Position numbers and translations under genes: made by a program. The notes beneath the pieces are model-generated. The model was not told the origin of the DNA. It saw only the letters and a program-made list of their open reading frames with translations, and ran no database searches. Positions 26,268-34,100 of a stretch of 64,000 bases of DNA are shown here, piece after piece; positions within the stretch are counted from its first letter, which is position 1, and each line of letters starts with the position of its first letter. This DNA is from an uncultured Desulfovibrio sp. (GTDB lineage: Bacteria > Desulfobacterota > Desulfovibrionia > Desulfovibrionales > Desulfovibrionaceae), in NCBI GenBank assembly GCA_900541395.1, contig UQJT01000001.1:62001-126000 (forward strand), given 5' to 3'.

Positions 26268-27998
26268 ATGAGTAATACCGTTACTCTGACCATAGACGGG
26301 CAAACCGTTACCGCGCCCGCCACGGCCACGGTGTGGGAGGCCGCCAAAAGCGCGGGCATTCACATCCCCAACCTGTGCCACCACCCCATGCTGAGGCCCG
26401 AGGGGGCCTGCCGCGTGTGCGTGGTGGAAATCAAGGGCGCCCGTTCGTTGATGGCTTCGTGTGTGGCCAAGGTGGCCGAGGGCATGGAGGTCAACACCCA
26501 TACCCCCGAAGTGCTGGAAGCGCGCAAGACCATCGTCGAGCTGCTGCTTTCCAACCATCCGCGCGACTGCCTGGCCTGCGCGCGCAACGGCAACTGCGAA
26601 TTGCAGAAAATCGCGGCCGATCTGGGCATCCGTCGCATTCCCTACGCCTACAACCGCCCCCCCATGCCCAAGGACGAGAACAATCCGTCCATCGTGCGCG
26701 ACCCGTCCAAGTGCATTCTGTGCGGCCGTTGCGTGCGGGTGTGCTCCGAGGTGCAGGGCGTCAGCGTATACTCTTTCACCGGCCGCGGCATCCGGTCGGT
26801 GGTGTCGCCCGCCTTCCACCAAGGGCTGGATAAGGTGCAGTGCACCTTCTGCGGCCAGTGCGCCAAAATCTGTCCCACCGGGGCCATCACCATCAAAAGC
26901 GACATCGACAAAGTCCAGGCCGCTCTGCGCGACCCCGACAAAATCGTCATGGTTCAGACCGCTCCCTCGGTGCGCGTGGGTCTGTCCGAAGCCCTGGGCG
27001 GCAAACCCGGCGACATCGTGACCGGCAAGATGGTCGCGGCCCTGCGCCGTCTGGGCTTCGACAAGGTGTTCGACACCAACTGGTCGGCCGACCTGACCAT
27101 TATGGAAGAAGGACACGAGTTCATCCGCCGGGTCAAGGACGGCGGCGTGCTGCCCATGATCACCAGCTGCTCGCCCGGCTGGGTCAACTTCATGGAAATG
27201 TTCTACCCCGAACTCATCCCCCACTTTTCCACGGCCAAGAGCCCGCAGGCCATGTTCGGCACCATGCTCAAGACCTACTACGCGCAGAAGACGGATATCG
27301 ATCCGTCCAAAATCGTGTCGGTGTCGATCATGCCGTGCACGGCCAAAAAATACGAGGCTCAGCGCCCGGAAATGAGCGACAGCGGCTACCGTGACGTGGA
27401 CATCGTGCTGACCACCGTGGAACTGGGCCAGATGATCCGCGCGGCCTCCATCAACTTTGAAACTTTGCCCGACGAACAATTCGACCCGCTTATGGGCGTC
27501 GGTTCGGGGGCGGGCACCATCTTCGGCACCACGGGCGGCGTGATGGAAGCCGCCATCCGCACGGCCTACGAAGTGCTCACCGGACGCGGCCTGGAACCGC
27601 TGGAACTGGAACCCATCCGAGGGATGGAGGGCATCAAGGAAGCCGAGCTGGACATCGACGGCCTCAAGGTCAAGGTGGCCGTGGCCCACAACCTGAAGAA
27701 CGCCCGCGCCGTATGCGAGGCGATTAAGGCGGGCAACCCCCACGGCTGGCACTTCATCGAGATCATGGCCTGCCCCGGCGGCTGCATCAATGGCGGCGGC
27801 CAGCCCATCAGTCTGGAGGCCGATACGCCCAAACTGCGGCAGGAAGCCCTGTACCGCGACGACCGTAACCTGCCCATTCGCAAAAGCCACGAAAACCCTG
27901 AAGTCCAGGCCCTGTACCGGGACTTCCTGGGTGAACCCAACGGCCACAAAGCCCACGAACTGCTGCACACCCACTATCACGAGCAGTGCCGGGGTTAA
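26268..27998 (+). CDS. hndD: [FeFe] hydrogenase catalytic subunit HndD
   Basis: The 576-residue catalytic subunit has an N-terminal [2Fe-2S] domain (CHHPMLRPEGACRVC), a His-ligated [4Fe-4S] site (HPRDCLACARNGNC), two [4Fe-4S] clusters (CILCGRCVRVC, CTFCGQCAKICP) and the H-cluster domain. H-cluster signatures are TSCSPGW (299-305), MPCTAKKYEAQRPE (Cys357) and MACPGGCINGGGQP (Cys502, Cys506). The first has Ser302 where textbook enzymes have a second Cys. It has no signal peptide, so it is cytoplasmic. It probably oxidises or makes H2 with NAD(P)H and ferredoxin through the partner subunits. No H-cluster maturases (HydE/F/G) are in the window. Confidence 0.95.
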   Translation: MSNTVTLTIDGQTVTAPATATVWEAAKSAGIHIPNLCHHPMLRPEGACRVCVVEIKGARSLMASCVAKVAEGMEVNTHTPEVLEARKTIVELLLSNHPRDCLACARNGNCELQKIAADLGIRRIPYAYNRPPMPKDENNPSIVRDPSKCILCGRCVRVCSEVQGVSVYSFTGRGIRSVVSPAFHQGLDKVQCTFCGQCAKICPTGAITIKSDIDKVQAALRDPDKIVMVQTAPSVRVGLSEALGGKPGDIVTGKMVAALRRLGFDKVFDTNWSADLTIMEEGHEFIRRVKDGGVLPMITSCSPGWVNFMEMFYPELIPHFSTAKSPQAMFGTMLKTYYAQKTDIDPSKIVSVSIMPCTAKKYEAQRPEMSDSGYRDVDIVLTTVELGQMIRAASINFETLPDEQFDPLMGVGSGAGTIFGTTGGVMEAAIRTAYEVLTGRGLEPLELEPIRGMEGIKEAELDIDGLKVKVAVAHNLKNARAVCEAIKAGNPHGWHFIEIMACPGGCINGGGQPISLEADTPKLRQEALYRDDRNLPIRKSHENPEVQALYRDFLGEPNGHKAHELLHTHYHEQCRG

Positions 27999-28052
27999 TC
28001 CCGACGGGGGGAGCGCGCCTCCCCCCTCCTTCCCCGCGTCCGCTTTGTCTTC

Positions 28053-28087
28053 AACCGGCCCGATTTTTCTTCGGGCCGGTTTTCTTT
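28053..28087 (+). terminator. Rho-independent terminator of the hydrogenase operon
   Basis: AACCGGCCCGA pairs perfectly with TCGGGCCGGTT around a TTTTTCT loop and is followed by TTCTTT. It closes the hnd transcript 55 bases after the hndD stop. Confidence 0.9.
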
Positions 28088-28309
28088 AGAGCATTTTCCT
28101 TTTGAAATTGTCCCATTTCAAAAGCGACGCTGCCGTCATTTCACCTGAAAGCGTGGTTTTCCGGCTTATTCGGCGCGGGCGGCCGTTCCCGCGGCCGCCG
28201 GAGCGCTTGCCGTTTTCAGCAGCAAACCGCTCTAGAGCATTTTCGGCTTGAACATGCTCTTCCGACAGCGGTTCAGGCGGTCGCCGCGAAGGCATAAGCG
28301 CCATTCATC
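28087..28309. repeat. dispersed repeat, family 1, composite copy A
   Basis: This intergenic stretch begins with TAGAGCATTTTC (28087-28098) followed by a perfect 10-base-pair stem (CTTTTGAAAT/ATTTCAAAAG). A second TAGAGCATTTTC (28233-28244) opens a core that runs to about 28309. Read on the minus strand, this core matches 30390-30453 almost base for base and 54120-54190 more loosely. On the plus strand the core reads as HALPTAVQAVAAKA-stop, without an upstream gene. It looks like a REP-type or miniature element rather than a coding gene. The middle (28140-28230) is unique. Confidence 0.75.
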
Positions 28310-28382
28310 GGCACTGTCGGATGCCGAAGCGGGCGTGTCTTAAACTTTAACATTGTATAATTTAAAATTAATCCGCCCCAAG

Positions 28383-28419
28383 ACAAAAAACGCGCTTTCC
28401 TCGCCGGAGGAAAAGCGCG
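28383..28419 (-). terminator. minus-strand terminator
   Basis: On the minus strand, CGCGCTTTTCCTC pairs with GAGGAAAGCGCG (one bulged base) and is followed by TTTTTTGTCTT. It would end the transcript of the 46-residue membrane peptide gene at 28710-28850, about 290 bases downstream of its stop. The 60 bases around 28330-28380 are AT-rich and hold nothing I recognise. Confidence 0.75.
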
Positions 28420-28482
28420 CCGTCCACTAAAATTTTGTCATTGAAAATATCTACCGGCCCTATCTGCCCCACAGGGTTCGGG

Positions 28483-28630
28483 CCTGAAGCCGTCGCGTGC
28501 TCTGCCAGCCATGTCTCCACACTTTGCGGGTTACAGACGCACCCCTCCAAGCCGCCCGCCGGGGGACAACGCCGCAAACGGCCTCGACCGCGCTTCGGCA
28601 TAATCGGCTGCGTCGCGGCATCTTCAGCCG
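28483..28630. repeat. dispersed repeat, family 2, copy 1
   Basis: About 148 bases are related (roughly 70% by eye) to 34101-34252. Shared blocks include CCTGAA-CCGTCGC-TGCTC, AAGCCGCCCG, GACAACGCCGCA and CGCGCTT-GG-ATAATCGGCTGC. Read on the minus strand, both can be translated into similar Cys/Arg/Gly-rich peptides (RLRRC-P-GGL), but neither is a convincing gene. It lies between the small membrane peptide gene and its apparent terminator. Confidence 0.75.
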
Positions 28631-28709
28631 TTGATGGGAAACGCCTTACGGATGAAGCGAGCGTGAACGAGACGCATCGGGCCCCGGCTTTGCGGCCGGA
28701 GACGACGGC

Positions 28710-28850
28710 TTAGTGTTCCATGTGATCGGCTTTTTTGATACGATAGACAATAGCGCACATCATGACGACAAAATACAAAAAAATAAGGCCGACGCCCACA
28801 AAGCCCTGAGGGGTGGAATGCATGACGTCGCTGATAAGTGTTCCGAACAT
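28710..28850 (-). CDS. 46-residue single-span membrane peptide
   Basis: A short gene with convincing signals: ATG at 28850 preceded by GAAGGAGCACGTC, an open frame of 46 codons and a TAA stop. The product starts MFGTLISDVMHSTPQGFVGV and has one hydrophobic helix (about residues 17-36) followed by a basic, cytoplasmic-looking tail (YRIKKADHMEH). I do not recognise the family. Such peptides often serve as small partners of transporters or respiratory complexes, but no partner gene is adjacent: the neighbours are the divergent methyltransferase gene and repeats. A minus-strand terminator lies downstream. Confidence 0.7.
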   Translation of the reverse strand: MFGTLISDVMHSTPQGFVGVGLIFLYFVVMMCAIVYRIKKADHMEH

Positions 28851-28952
28851 GACGTGCTCCTTCGTTGCGCTTTATCCCGGCCAACCGGGCCGGACAGACT
28901 TCTTTTCATGGCCCGACTCCCTTTCAAAGTCAAGGGGCCGCGGGGAAACTGC

Positions 28953-30377
28953 ATGATCTGGAATGCGGGCGACAGCCTGGAACTGACGCTGCACGGCCTG
29001 GCCCACGACGGGCGCGCCGTGGCCCGGCCCGAAAACGGGCCGGTGGTTTTTGTACGAGGCGGCCTGCCGGGACAACGTATCCTGGCGCGGCTGACAGCCG
29101 TCAAAAAACGCATGGCCGAGGCCGAAATGCTGAACGTCGTCGCTCCGGCGGAGGACGAGCGTCCGGCGCCCTGCCCCCACGCGGCGGACTGCGGAGGCTG
29201 CCCCTGGCAGAGCCTGCCTTACCGCGCTCAACTGGGCTGGAAGCGGCGTCTGCTCACGGACGCCCTGGCCCGCATCGGCGGCGTCAAGGATGCGGAAACG
29301 CTGACGCGGCCAGTCCTGCCCTCCCCCGCCAACGCTTTTGGACCGGGTGAATGGCGTTACCGCAACAAGATGGAATTCGCCTTCGCACCGGGGCCGGACG
29401 GCTTGCCCCGTCTCGGTCTGCGTCGTCGAGCCTCGCACGAGGTGGTGGACGTGGACGCCTGTCTGTTGCAAACGCCCCGGACCATGCGCGTCCTGGCCGC
29501 ATTGCGCGTCCTGGTCCGCGCCTCGGGCCTGCCCGCCTGGACTCCGGAGGAACAGGCTCCGGGCGGGCTGCGCTTCGTCGTTATCCGCGAACCGGGCGGA
29601 ACCCCGGGCGCGTGCGTGGTGGAGCTCATCAGCGCGCCGTTCGCCGCCGCGTCCCTCGTGACCGAGCTGGGCCGCGCCCTGCTGGACGGCCCCTGGGGCG
29701 TCACCGGCTTCATCCACAGCACGCGCGCCACCTCCTCCGATGTGGCCTACGGCGAAAAAACCGAGCTCACCCTGGGCGACACGACCCTCACTGAAAGCCT
29801 GAATCTGGCCGGACATCCGGCCCCGGTACGCTTTGCCCTGGGACACAACGCCTTTTTCCAGGTCAACAGCCGGGCCACGGAACTTCTGTATAACACGGCC
29901 GTGGCCCTGAGCGCCGAAACCGGCGGCATTCCGAACGGAACGGGCGGAACTTACTGGGACCTGTACTGCGGAGCAGGCGGTCTGGCTCTGGCCTTTGCGC
30001 CTCGGTTTGATGCGGTGCTGGGCCTGGAAAGCGTGCCCTCCGCCGTGGCCCTGGCCCGTCGCAACGCGGCGGCTTTTCCGAACTGCCGCTTCGAAAGCGC
30101 GGACGCGGGTCGAGTGGGCGAATATTTCCGCCGCTTCGGCACGCCGGACCTGCTCGGCGCAGACCCGCCCCGGGCCGGACTGGAGCCGCGCGTGGTACGG
30201 GCCCTGCTGCGGGCGCGACCGCCCCGGCTGCTTATGGTGTCGTGCAATCCGGCCACCCTGGCCCGCGATCTGGCGGCCCTGGCCCCGGCTTACGCAATCA
30301 AGGCCATACAGCCCGTAGACTTGTTCCCTCAGACGCCGCATGTGGAAAGTGTGGCATCGTTGGTTTTGCGCCGCTAG
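28953..30377 (+). CDS. RNA (uracil-5-)-methyltransferase, TrmA/RlmD family
   Basis: A 474-residue SAM-dependent enzyme that methylates uracil C5 in rRNA or tRNA. It begins with a TRAM-like RNA-binding domain (LHGLAHDGRAVARPENGPVVFV), then the [4Fe-4S] cysteines CPHAADCGGCPW, and the methyltransferase domain with FFQVNSRATELLY, DLYCGAGGLALAF (SAM site) and SCNPATLARDLAAL (catalytic Cys and following signature). The start is uncertain: 28953 has a weak GGGG site, and an in-frame ATG at 28908 is possible. Whether the target is 23S rRNA U1939, another rRNA position or tRNA cannot be told. Its TAG stop is the first codon of a repeat. Confidence 0.88.
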   Translation: MIWNAGDSLELTLHGLAHDGRAVARPENGPVVFVRGGLPGQRILARLTAVKKRMAEAEMLNVVAPAEDERPAPCPHAADCGGCPWQSLPYRAQLGWKRRLLTDALARIGGVKDAETLTRPVLPSPANAFGPGEWRYRNKMEFAFAPGPDGLPRLGLRRRASHEVVDVDACLLQTPRTMRVLAALRVLVRASGLPAWTPEEQAPGGLRFVVIREPGGTPGACVVELISAPFAAASLVTELGRALLDGPWGVTGFIHSTRATSSDVAYGEKTELTLGDTTLTESLNLAGHPAPVRFALGHNAFFQVNSRATELLYNTAVALSAETGGIPNGTGGTYWDLYCGAGGLALAFAPRFDAVLGLESVPSAVALARRNAAAFPNCRFESADAGRVGEYFRRFGTPDLLGADPPRAGLEPRVVRALLRARPPRLLMVSCNPATLARDLAALAPAYAIKAIQPVDLFPQTPHVESVASLVLRR

Positions 30378-30453
30378 AGCAATTTTTATGAATGGCGCTT
30401 ATGCCTTCGCGGCTACCGCCTGTTCCGCTGTCGGAAGAGCATGTTCAAGCCGG
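30375..30453. repeat. dispersed repeat, family 1, copy B
   Basis: TAGAGCAATTTTTATGAATG is followed by the family core GCGCTTATGCCTTCGCGGC and a segment ending GGAAGAGCATGTTCAAGCCG. The core differs from copy A at only a few bases. The copy lies between two convergent genes and takes part in both: its first three bases are the stop of the methyltransferase gene, and its core, read on the minus strand, encodes about the last 18 residues and the stop of the GNAT gene. Confidence 0.8.
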
Positions 30454-30956
30454 AAGTCCTCCAGCAGCGCATGGTCCGCCAGCCGGTTCAGCGTTTCACC
30501 CGCTACCCGATACACGGTCCAATCATCCATGGCTTCCGCGCCCATGCTCCGGTAAAAGGCGATGCCGGGTTCGTTCCAGTCCAGGCAACACCATTCCAGG
30601 CGGCCGCAGCCTCGTTCCACGGCCAACGCGGCCAGGCCCCGGAGCAGGGCCTTGCCCACGCCCCGCCCTCGAGCCTCGGGCCGGACATAGAGGTCCTCCA
30701 AATAGATTCCGCCCCGCCCCAAGAAGGTGGAAAAGTTGTGGAAAAACAGGGCAAAGCCCACGGGTTCCCCGTCCAGTTCCGCAAGAAGCGCCTCGACCGT
30801 GCGCCGCTCGAACATCCATTCCCGCAGCAGTTCTTCCGTGGCCACCACCTCGTCGAGCATGTGCTCGTAGTCGGCCAGTTCGCGGATAAAACGCAGAACA
30901 AGAGGGATATCGTCCTCACGGGCAAAACGGAGGGAAAGACGCTCGGGCAGGGTCAT
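30399..30956 (-). CDS. GNAT-family N-acetyltransferase (spermidine/diamine acetyltransferase-like)
   Basis: A 185-residue acetyltransferase of the GNAT superfamily. The acetyl-CoA loop is VRPEARGRGVGKALL and the C-terminal block LDWNEPGIAFYRSMGAEAMD. With the FFHNFSTFLGRGGIYLEDLYV block this resembles the spermidine/spermine (SSAT-like) branch, suggesting an amine substrate; this is an inference. It overlaps the copA stop by four bases, so it is translated from the same message. The last 20 or so residues (FRLEHALPTAEQAVAAKA) come from a dispersed repeat and probably are not part of the fold. Confidence 0.85.
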   Translation of the reverse strand: MTLPERLSLRFAREDDIPLVLRFIRELADYEHMLDEVVATEELLREWMFERRTVEALLAELDGEPVGFALFFHNFSTFLGRGGIYLEDLYVRPEARGRGVGKALLRGLAALAVERGCGRLEWCCLDWNEPGIAFYRSMGAEAMDDWTVYRVAGETLNRLADHALLEDFRLEHALPTAEQAVAAKA

Positions 30957-33319
30957 GACATACTCCTCTGGATAACGTCGGTCGACTGCCCCTTGCCGCC
31001 CGCGCGCCGCAGACGCAGAGCGTTGAGCACCACCGATACCGACGAAGCGGCCATGGCCGCGCCCGCCAACATGGGAGACATGGCGGGGCCGCCGAACAGC
31101 AACAGCAGCCCGGCCGCAATGGGGATGAGCAGCACGTTGTATGCGAAGGCCCAGAACAGACTGAGCTTGATATTGTTCAGAGTGGCCCGGCTGAGATCCA
31201 GAGCGGTCAGCACGCCGGGCAGGCCGCGCAACAGCACCATGTCCCCGGCCTCCATAGCCACGTCGATGCCCGACCCCATGGCCATGCCCACGTCGGCGCG
31301 CGCCAGGGCGGGCGCGTCGTTGATTCCGTCGCCCACCATCCCCACGATCAGGCCGCGTCCCTGCAAATCGGCGACGACCCGTTCCTTGCCGTCGGGCAGC
31401 ACATCGGCGACAACATCCGTAATGCCGGCCCGCGCCGCCACGGCCCGGGCCGTGCGTTCATTGTCGCCCGAAAGCAGCAGCACGGTCAGACCGCGCTCCC
31501 GCAGTCGGCGCACCACATCCGGCGTTTCGGGCCGCAGGGGATCGGCCAGGCCCAACAGCCCGGCAAAGACGCCGTCCACGGCCAACAACAGGGGCGTCTG
31601 CCCCTCGTCGGCCAGGCGAGTCAGGTCCGCGTCCACATGTCCCGGCACGTCCACGCCGTTTTCGCGCAAAAAAGCCGTATTGCCGAGCAGTACCGGGTGC
31701 GGACCGTCCTCGTCGCGCACGTCGCCCCGCACGCCCCGGCCGCTCACGGCCTGAAAATTATCCACCGGCAGCGTGGGAGCGGCCGCCTCCCCGGCCGCCT
31801 CCAACACGGCTTTGGCCAGGGGATGTTCGGATGTCGCCTCCAGCGAGCCCGCCCAGCGCAGCAAATCGGCCCCGGCCGTTTCAGGCCGCAGGGTAACCAC
31901 CTTGGGCGCGCCCTCGGTCAGAGTGCCGGTTTTGTCGAAAACCACGGCCGTCAGGTGTCCGGCCGTCTCCAACGCCCCGCCGCTTTTGATCAGCACGCCC
32001 AGTTGCGCGCCGCGCCCCGTGGCCACCATAATGGACATGGGGGTTGCCAGTCCCAAAGCGCAGGGGCAGGCCACCACCAGCACGGCCACGAAAATGCGCA
32101 AAGCGTCGCCGAACGGCAGATGCCCGAGCCACAGCCAGCTCAGCCCGGCGGCCGTGGCCAACAGAATAACGGCAGGGACAAACCACAGACTGATGCGGTC
32201 GGCCAGACCGGCGATGGGCGCCTTGGACCCCTGAGCCTCGCGCACCAGGCGGATGATGCGGGCCAGCACGGTATCCGCGCCCACATGCCGGGCCTCCATG
32301 ACAAAGGCCCCGCTGACGTTCATGGTCCCGGCCGCCACCTCATCCCCAGGCCCCACATCCACGGGCAACGATTCGCCGGTCAGACTGGCCATGTCCACGG
32401 CGGACGCCCCCTCGGCCACCACGCCGTCCACAGGAATGCGCGATCCGGGCCGAATGAGCAACCGGTCCCCGGCCATGACCGAACGAACCGGCACCTCGCG
32501 CGGGGGCTGCCCTTCCCCGACCAGCAGAGACACGGTGTCCGGAGTCAGATCCATGAGCCCTTTGATGGCCTCGGAGGTGCGGGTGCGGGACACGGCCTCC
32601 AGATACTTGCCCAGCGAAATGAGAGCGATGAGCATGGCCGCCGACTCGTAATACAGGCCCATGACTCCGGCGTGAACGGCCTCGGGCGTGGTAGCGACGG
32701 CGATTTCCACAGTACTCCACAAGCTGTACAGCAGAGCCGCTCCGGTGCCCATAGCCACCAGCGAGTCCATGTTGGGCGTGCCCTTGACCAGCAAGGGCAG
32801 ACCGATGCGGTAAAAATCGCGGCCGGACCACACCACGGGCAGCGTCAGAACAAGCTGGACCAGAGCGAAGGTCAGCGGACTGAAATGCGGGTCCAGCCAG
32901 GCGGGCAGGGGCAGGCCCCAGTGGCTGCCCATGGCGATCACAACCAGGGGCAAGGCAAACACAAATTCCACCAGCAGACGACGGCGCTTCTGTGCCAGAG
33001 ACCGGGCGGAAGCCGCCTGCTCTTCTTCCCACAGGTCCTGTTCGTCCGCTTCCGGGGGCAGATACGAGGGCTTGAAGCCCAAAGAGGCAATCCGCTCCTC
33101 CACGGCATTAATGAACGCGGCCCGCGCCCCTTCCGGGTCCGCCGCAGCCCGCACGCCCTCGTCCGGCACGATGAGGGCCGTGCCCCCGGCCAAACTGACC
33201 GAAGCCGATTCCACGCCGGGCATTTTGCCCAGGGCCCGCTGAGCACGGGCCGAGCAGGCCCCGCAGGTCATGCCGTCAATGCGGAAGCGCAAAGGTTCCG
33301 TGTGTCCGTGTTCTTCCAT
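30953..33319 (-). CDS. copA: copper-translocating P-type ATPase
   Basis: A P1B-type ATPase of 788 residues that exports Cu(I). It has an N-terminal heavy-metal domain with GMTCGAC (Cys19, Cys22), eight membrane segments, the actuator TGES (314-317), the intramembrane CPC (418-420), the phosphorylation site DKTGT (462-466), the SEHPLA nucleotide-site motif, GDGINDAPAL, and the helix-8 AMAASSVSVVLNALR metal site with Met and Ser. Together these mark the Cu(I) subgroup. The ATG at 33319 is preferred to the GTG one codon earlier. It diverges from the copper chaperone gene and is coupled to the GNAT gene. Confidence 0.95.
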   Translation of the reverse strand: MEEHGHTEPLRFRIDGMTCGACSARAQRALGKMPGVESASVSLAGGTALIVPDEGVRAAADPEGARAAFINAVEERIASLGFKPSYLPPEADEQDLWEEEQAASARSLAQKRRRLLVEFVFALPLVVIAMGSHWGLPLPAWLDPHFSPLTFALVQLVLTLPVVWSGRDFYRIGLPLLVKGTPNMDSLVAMGTGAALLYSLWSTVEIAVATTPEAVHAGVMGLYYESAAMLIALISLGKYLEAVSRTRTSEAIKGLMDLTPDTVSLLVGEGQPPREVPVRSVMAGDRLLIRPGSRIPVDGVVAEGASAVDMASLTGESLPVDVGPGDEVAAGTMNVSGAFVMEARHVGADTVLARIIRLVREAQGSKAPIAGLADRISLWFVPAVILLATAAGLSWLWLGHLPFGDALRIFVAVLVVACPCALGLATPMSIMVATGRGAQLGVLIKSGGALETAGHLTAVVFDKTGTLTEGAPKVVTLRPETAGADLLRWAGSLEATSEHPLAKAVLEAAGEAAAPTLPVDNFQAVSGRGVRGDVRDEDGPHPVLLGNTAFLRENGVDVPGHVDADLTRLADEGQTPLLLAVDGVFAGLLGLADPLRPETPDVVRRLRERGLTVLLLSGDNERTARAVAARAGITDVVADVLPDGKERVVADLQGRGLIVGMVGDGINDAPALARADVGMAMGSGIDVAMEAGDMVLLRGLPGVLTALDLSRATLNNIKLSLFWAFAYNVLLIPIAAGLLLLFGGPAMSPMLAGAAMAASSVSVVLNALRLRRAGGKGQSTDVIQRSMS

Positions 33320-33365
33320 CACTTTACCCGCCCTTGCTTTTCGTGCGTTTCACGCCTATATGTTT

Positions 33366-33382
33366 TTGAAATTTGATTTCAA
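33366..33382. promoter_or_regulatory. 17-base palindrome between copA and the chaperone gene
   Basis: TTGAAATTTGATTTCAA is a perfect inverted repeat (7-base arms, 3-base spacer) in the 98-base divergent gap. The AT-rich gap must carry both promoters. The TTGA-TCAA ends resemble Crp/Fnr-type sites; a copper-responsive repressor site is equally possible. No regulator gene is adjacent. Confidence 0.5.
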
Positions 33383-33417
33383 CAGAAACACCGTATTAAT
33401 TAACCAGGAGAAGCGCC

Positions 33418-33615
33418 ATGTCCAGCATTATTGTGAACGGAATGCACTGCCAGCATTGCACCGCCGCCGTAACCAAAGCCATGCAGGCCGTGCCCGAAGC
33501 CGGCGATGTGAAAGTGGATTTGGCCAGCGGCAAGGCCGAGTGGACCGGTTCGGCCGCCGTCGAGGCCATGACCGCCGCCGTGGAAGACCAGGGCTACGAA
33601 GTGAAAAAAAACTGA
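33418..33615 (+). CDS. copZ: copper chaperone CopZ-like heavy-metal-binding protein
   Basis: A 65-residue single heavy-metal-associated domain. The metal-binding motif is GMHCQHC near residues 8-14, and the ferredoxin-like fold ends in the QGYEV strand typical of the family. Such proteins pass Cu(I) to the N-terminal domain of CopA. AGGAGA lies before the ATG. It is divergent from copA across a short gap holding a perfect palindrome, so the two are probably induced together by copper. Confidence 0.9.
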   Translation: MSSIIVNGMHCQHCTAAVTKAMQAVPEAGDVKVDLASGKAEWTGSAAVEAMTAAVEDQGYEVKKN

Positions 33616-33632
33616 TCCCGCCCGCCGGAGAC

Positions 33633-33675
33633 GCCAAGGCCGCCGCAGCCCCTGAAGGAGCGCGGCGGCCTTGGC
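33633..33675. terminator. stem-loop between convergent copZ and CGGC genes
   Basis: A perfect 14-base-pair stem (GCCAAGGCCGCCGC with GCGGCGGCCTTGGC) separated by a 15-base loop lies between two convergent stops. It may act in both directions although no T-run follows on either strand. Confidence 0.6.
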
Positions 33676-33691
33676 ATTCCCCGCGCGGAAC

Positions 33692-34021
33692 TCAGTGCGT
33701 ATAGTCGAGAATAACGGCGTCCGGTCCCAGCTTGGCGCGGATGGCGTTCAGCATGGCCTCGCGGTTCGGACAGGGGAAACCGATGGGAGTGCCTTTGGCG
33801 ATGCATGAAGCCAAGGCCACGGCCTGAGCGCCCCGATCGATCAACATCTTGGCCCTGGCCACGGCCCGCTTGCCCGGACAGCCGCCGCAGGACACAAAGC
33901 CCACCACTTCGCAGGCCCCCAATTTTTCAAAAGCGCCCTTGCCCTGGGCCGCCATCAGAAAATCCGTAGTGCCGGGGCACAAATCTTCCGTCTGTCGACA
34001 CCGGATGATACCGACTTTCAT
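33692..34021 (-). CDS. CGGC-domain protein
   Basis: A 109-residue cytoplasmic protein of the CGGC family, a small domain with conserved cysteines thought to bind metal. Visible features are the N-terminal VGIIRCRQTEDLCPG (Cys8, Cys15), the defining SCGGCPGKRAVARA motif and the later ASCIAKGTPIGFPCPNR. The family's function is not established. GAGGAAAAC precedes the ATG. It lies near the copper genes but on the opposite strand, and I see no shared promoter. Confidence 0.82.
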   Translation of the reverse strand: MKVGIIRCRQTEDLCPGTTDFLMAAQGKGAFEKLGACEVVGFVSCGGCPGKRAVARAKMLIDRGAQAVALASCIAKGTPIGFPCPNREAMLNAIRAKLGPDAVILDYTH

Positions 34022-34100
34022 GCCGTTTTCCTCTCTAAAACAGTTGACTTTGAAAAGTATGCCGGTTCAGAGCGCGGTACTCTGCCGCTTGACTTCCACG

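Noticed and set aside
28087..28312. Possible CRISPR array or tandem repeat
   Set aside because: The repeated segments are not arranged as equal repeats with regular unique spacers; they are dispersed, inverted and partial.
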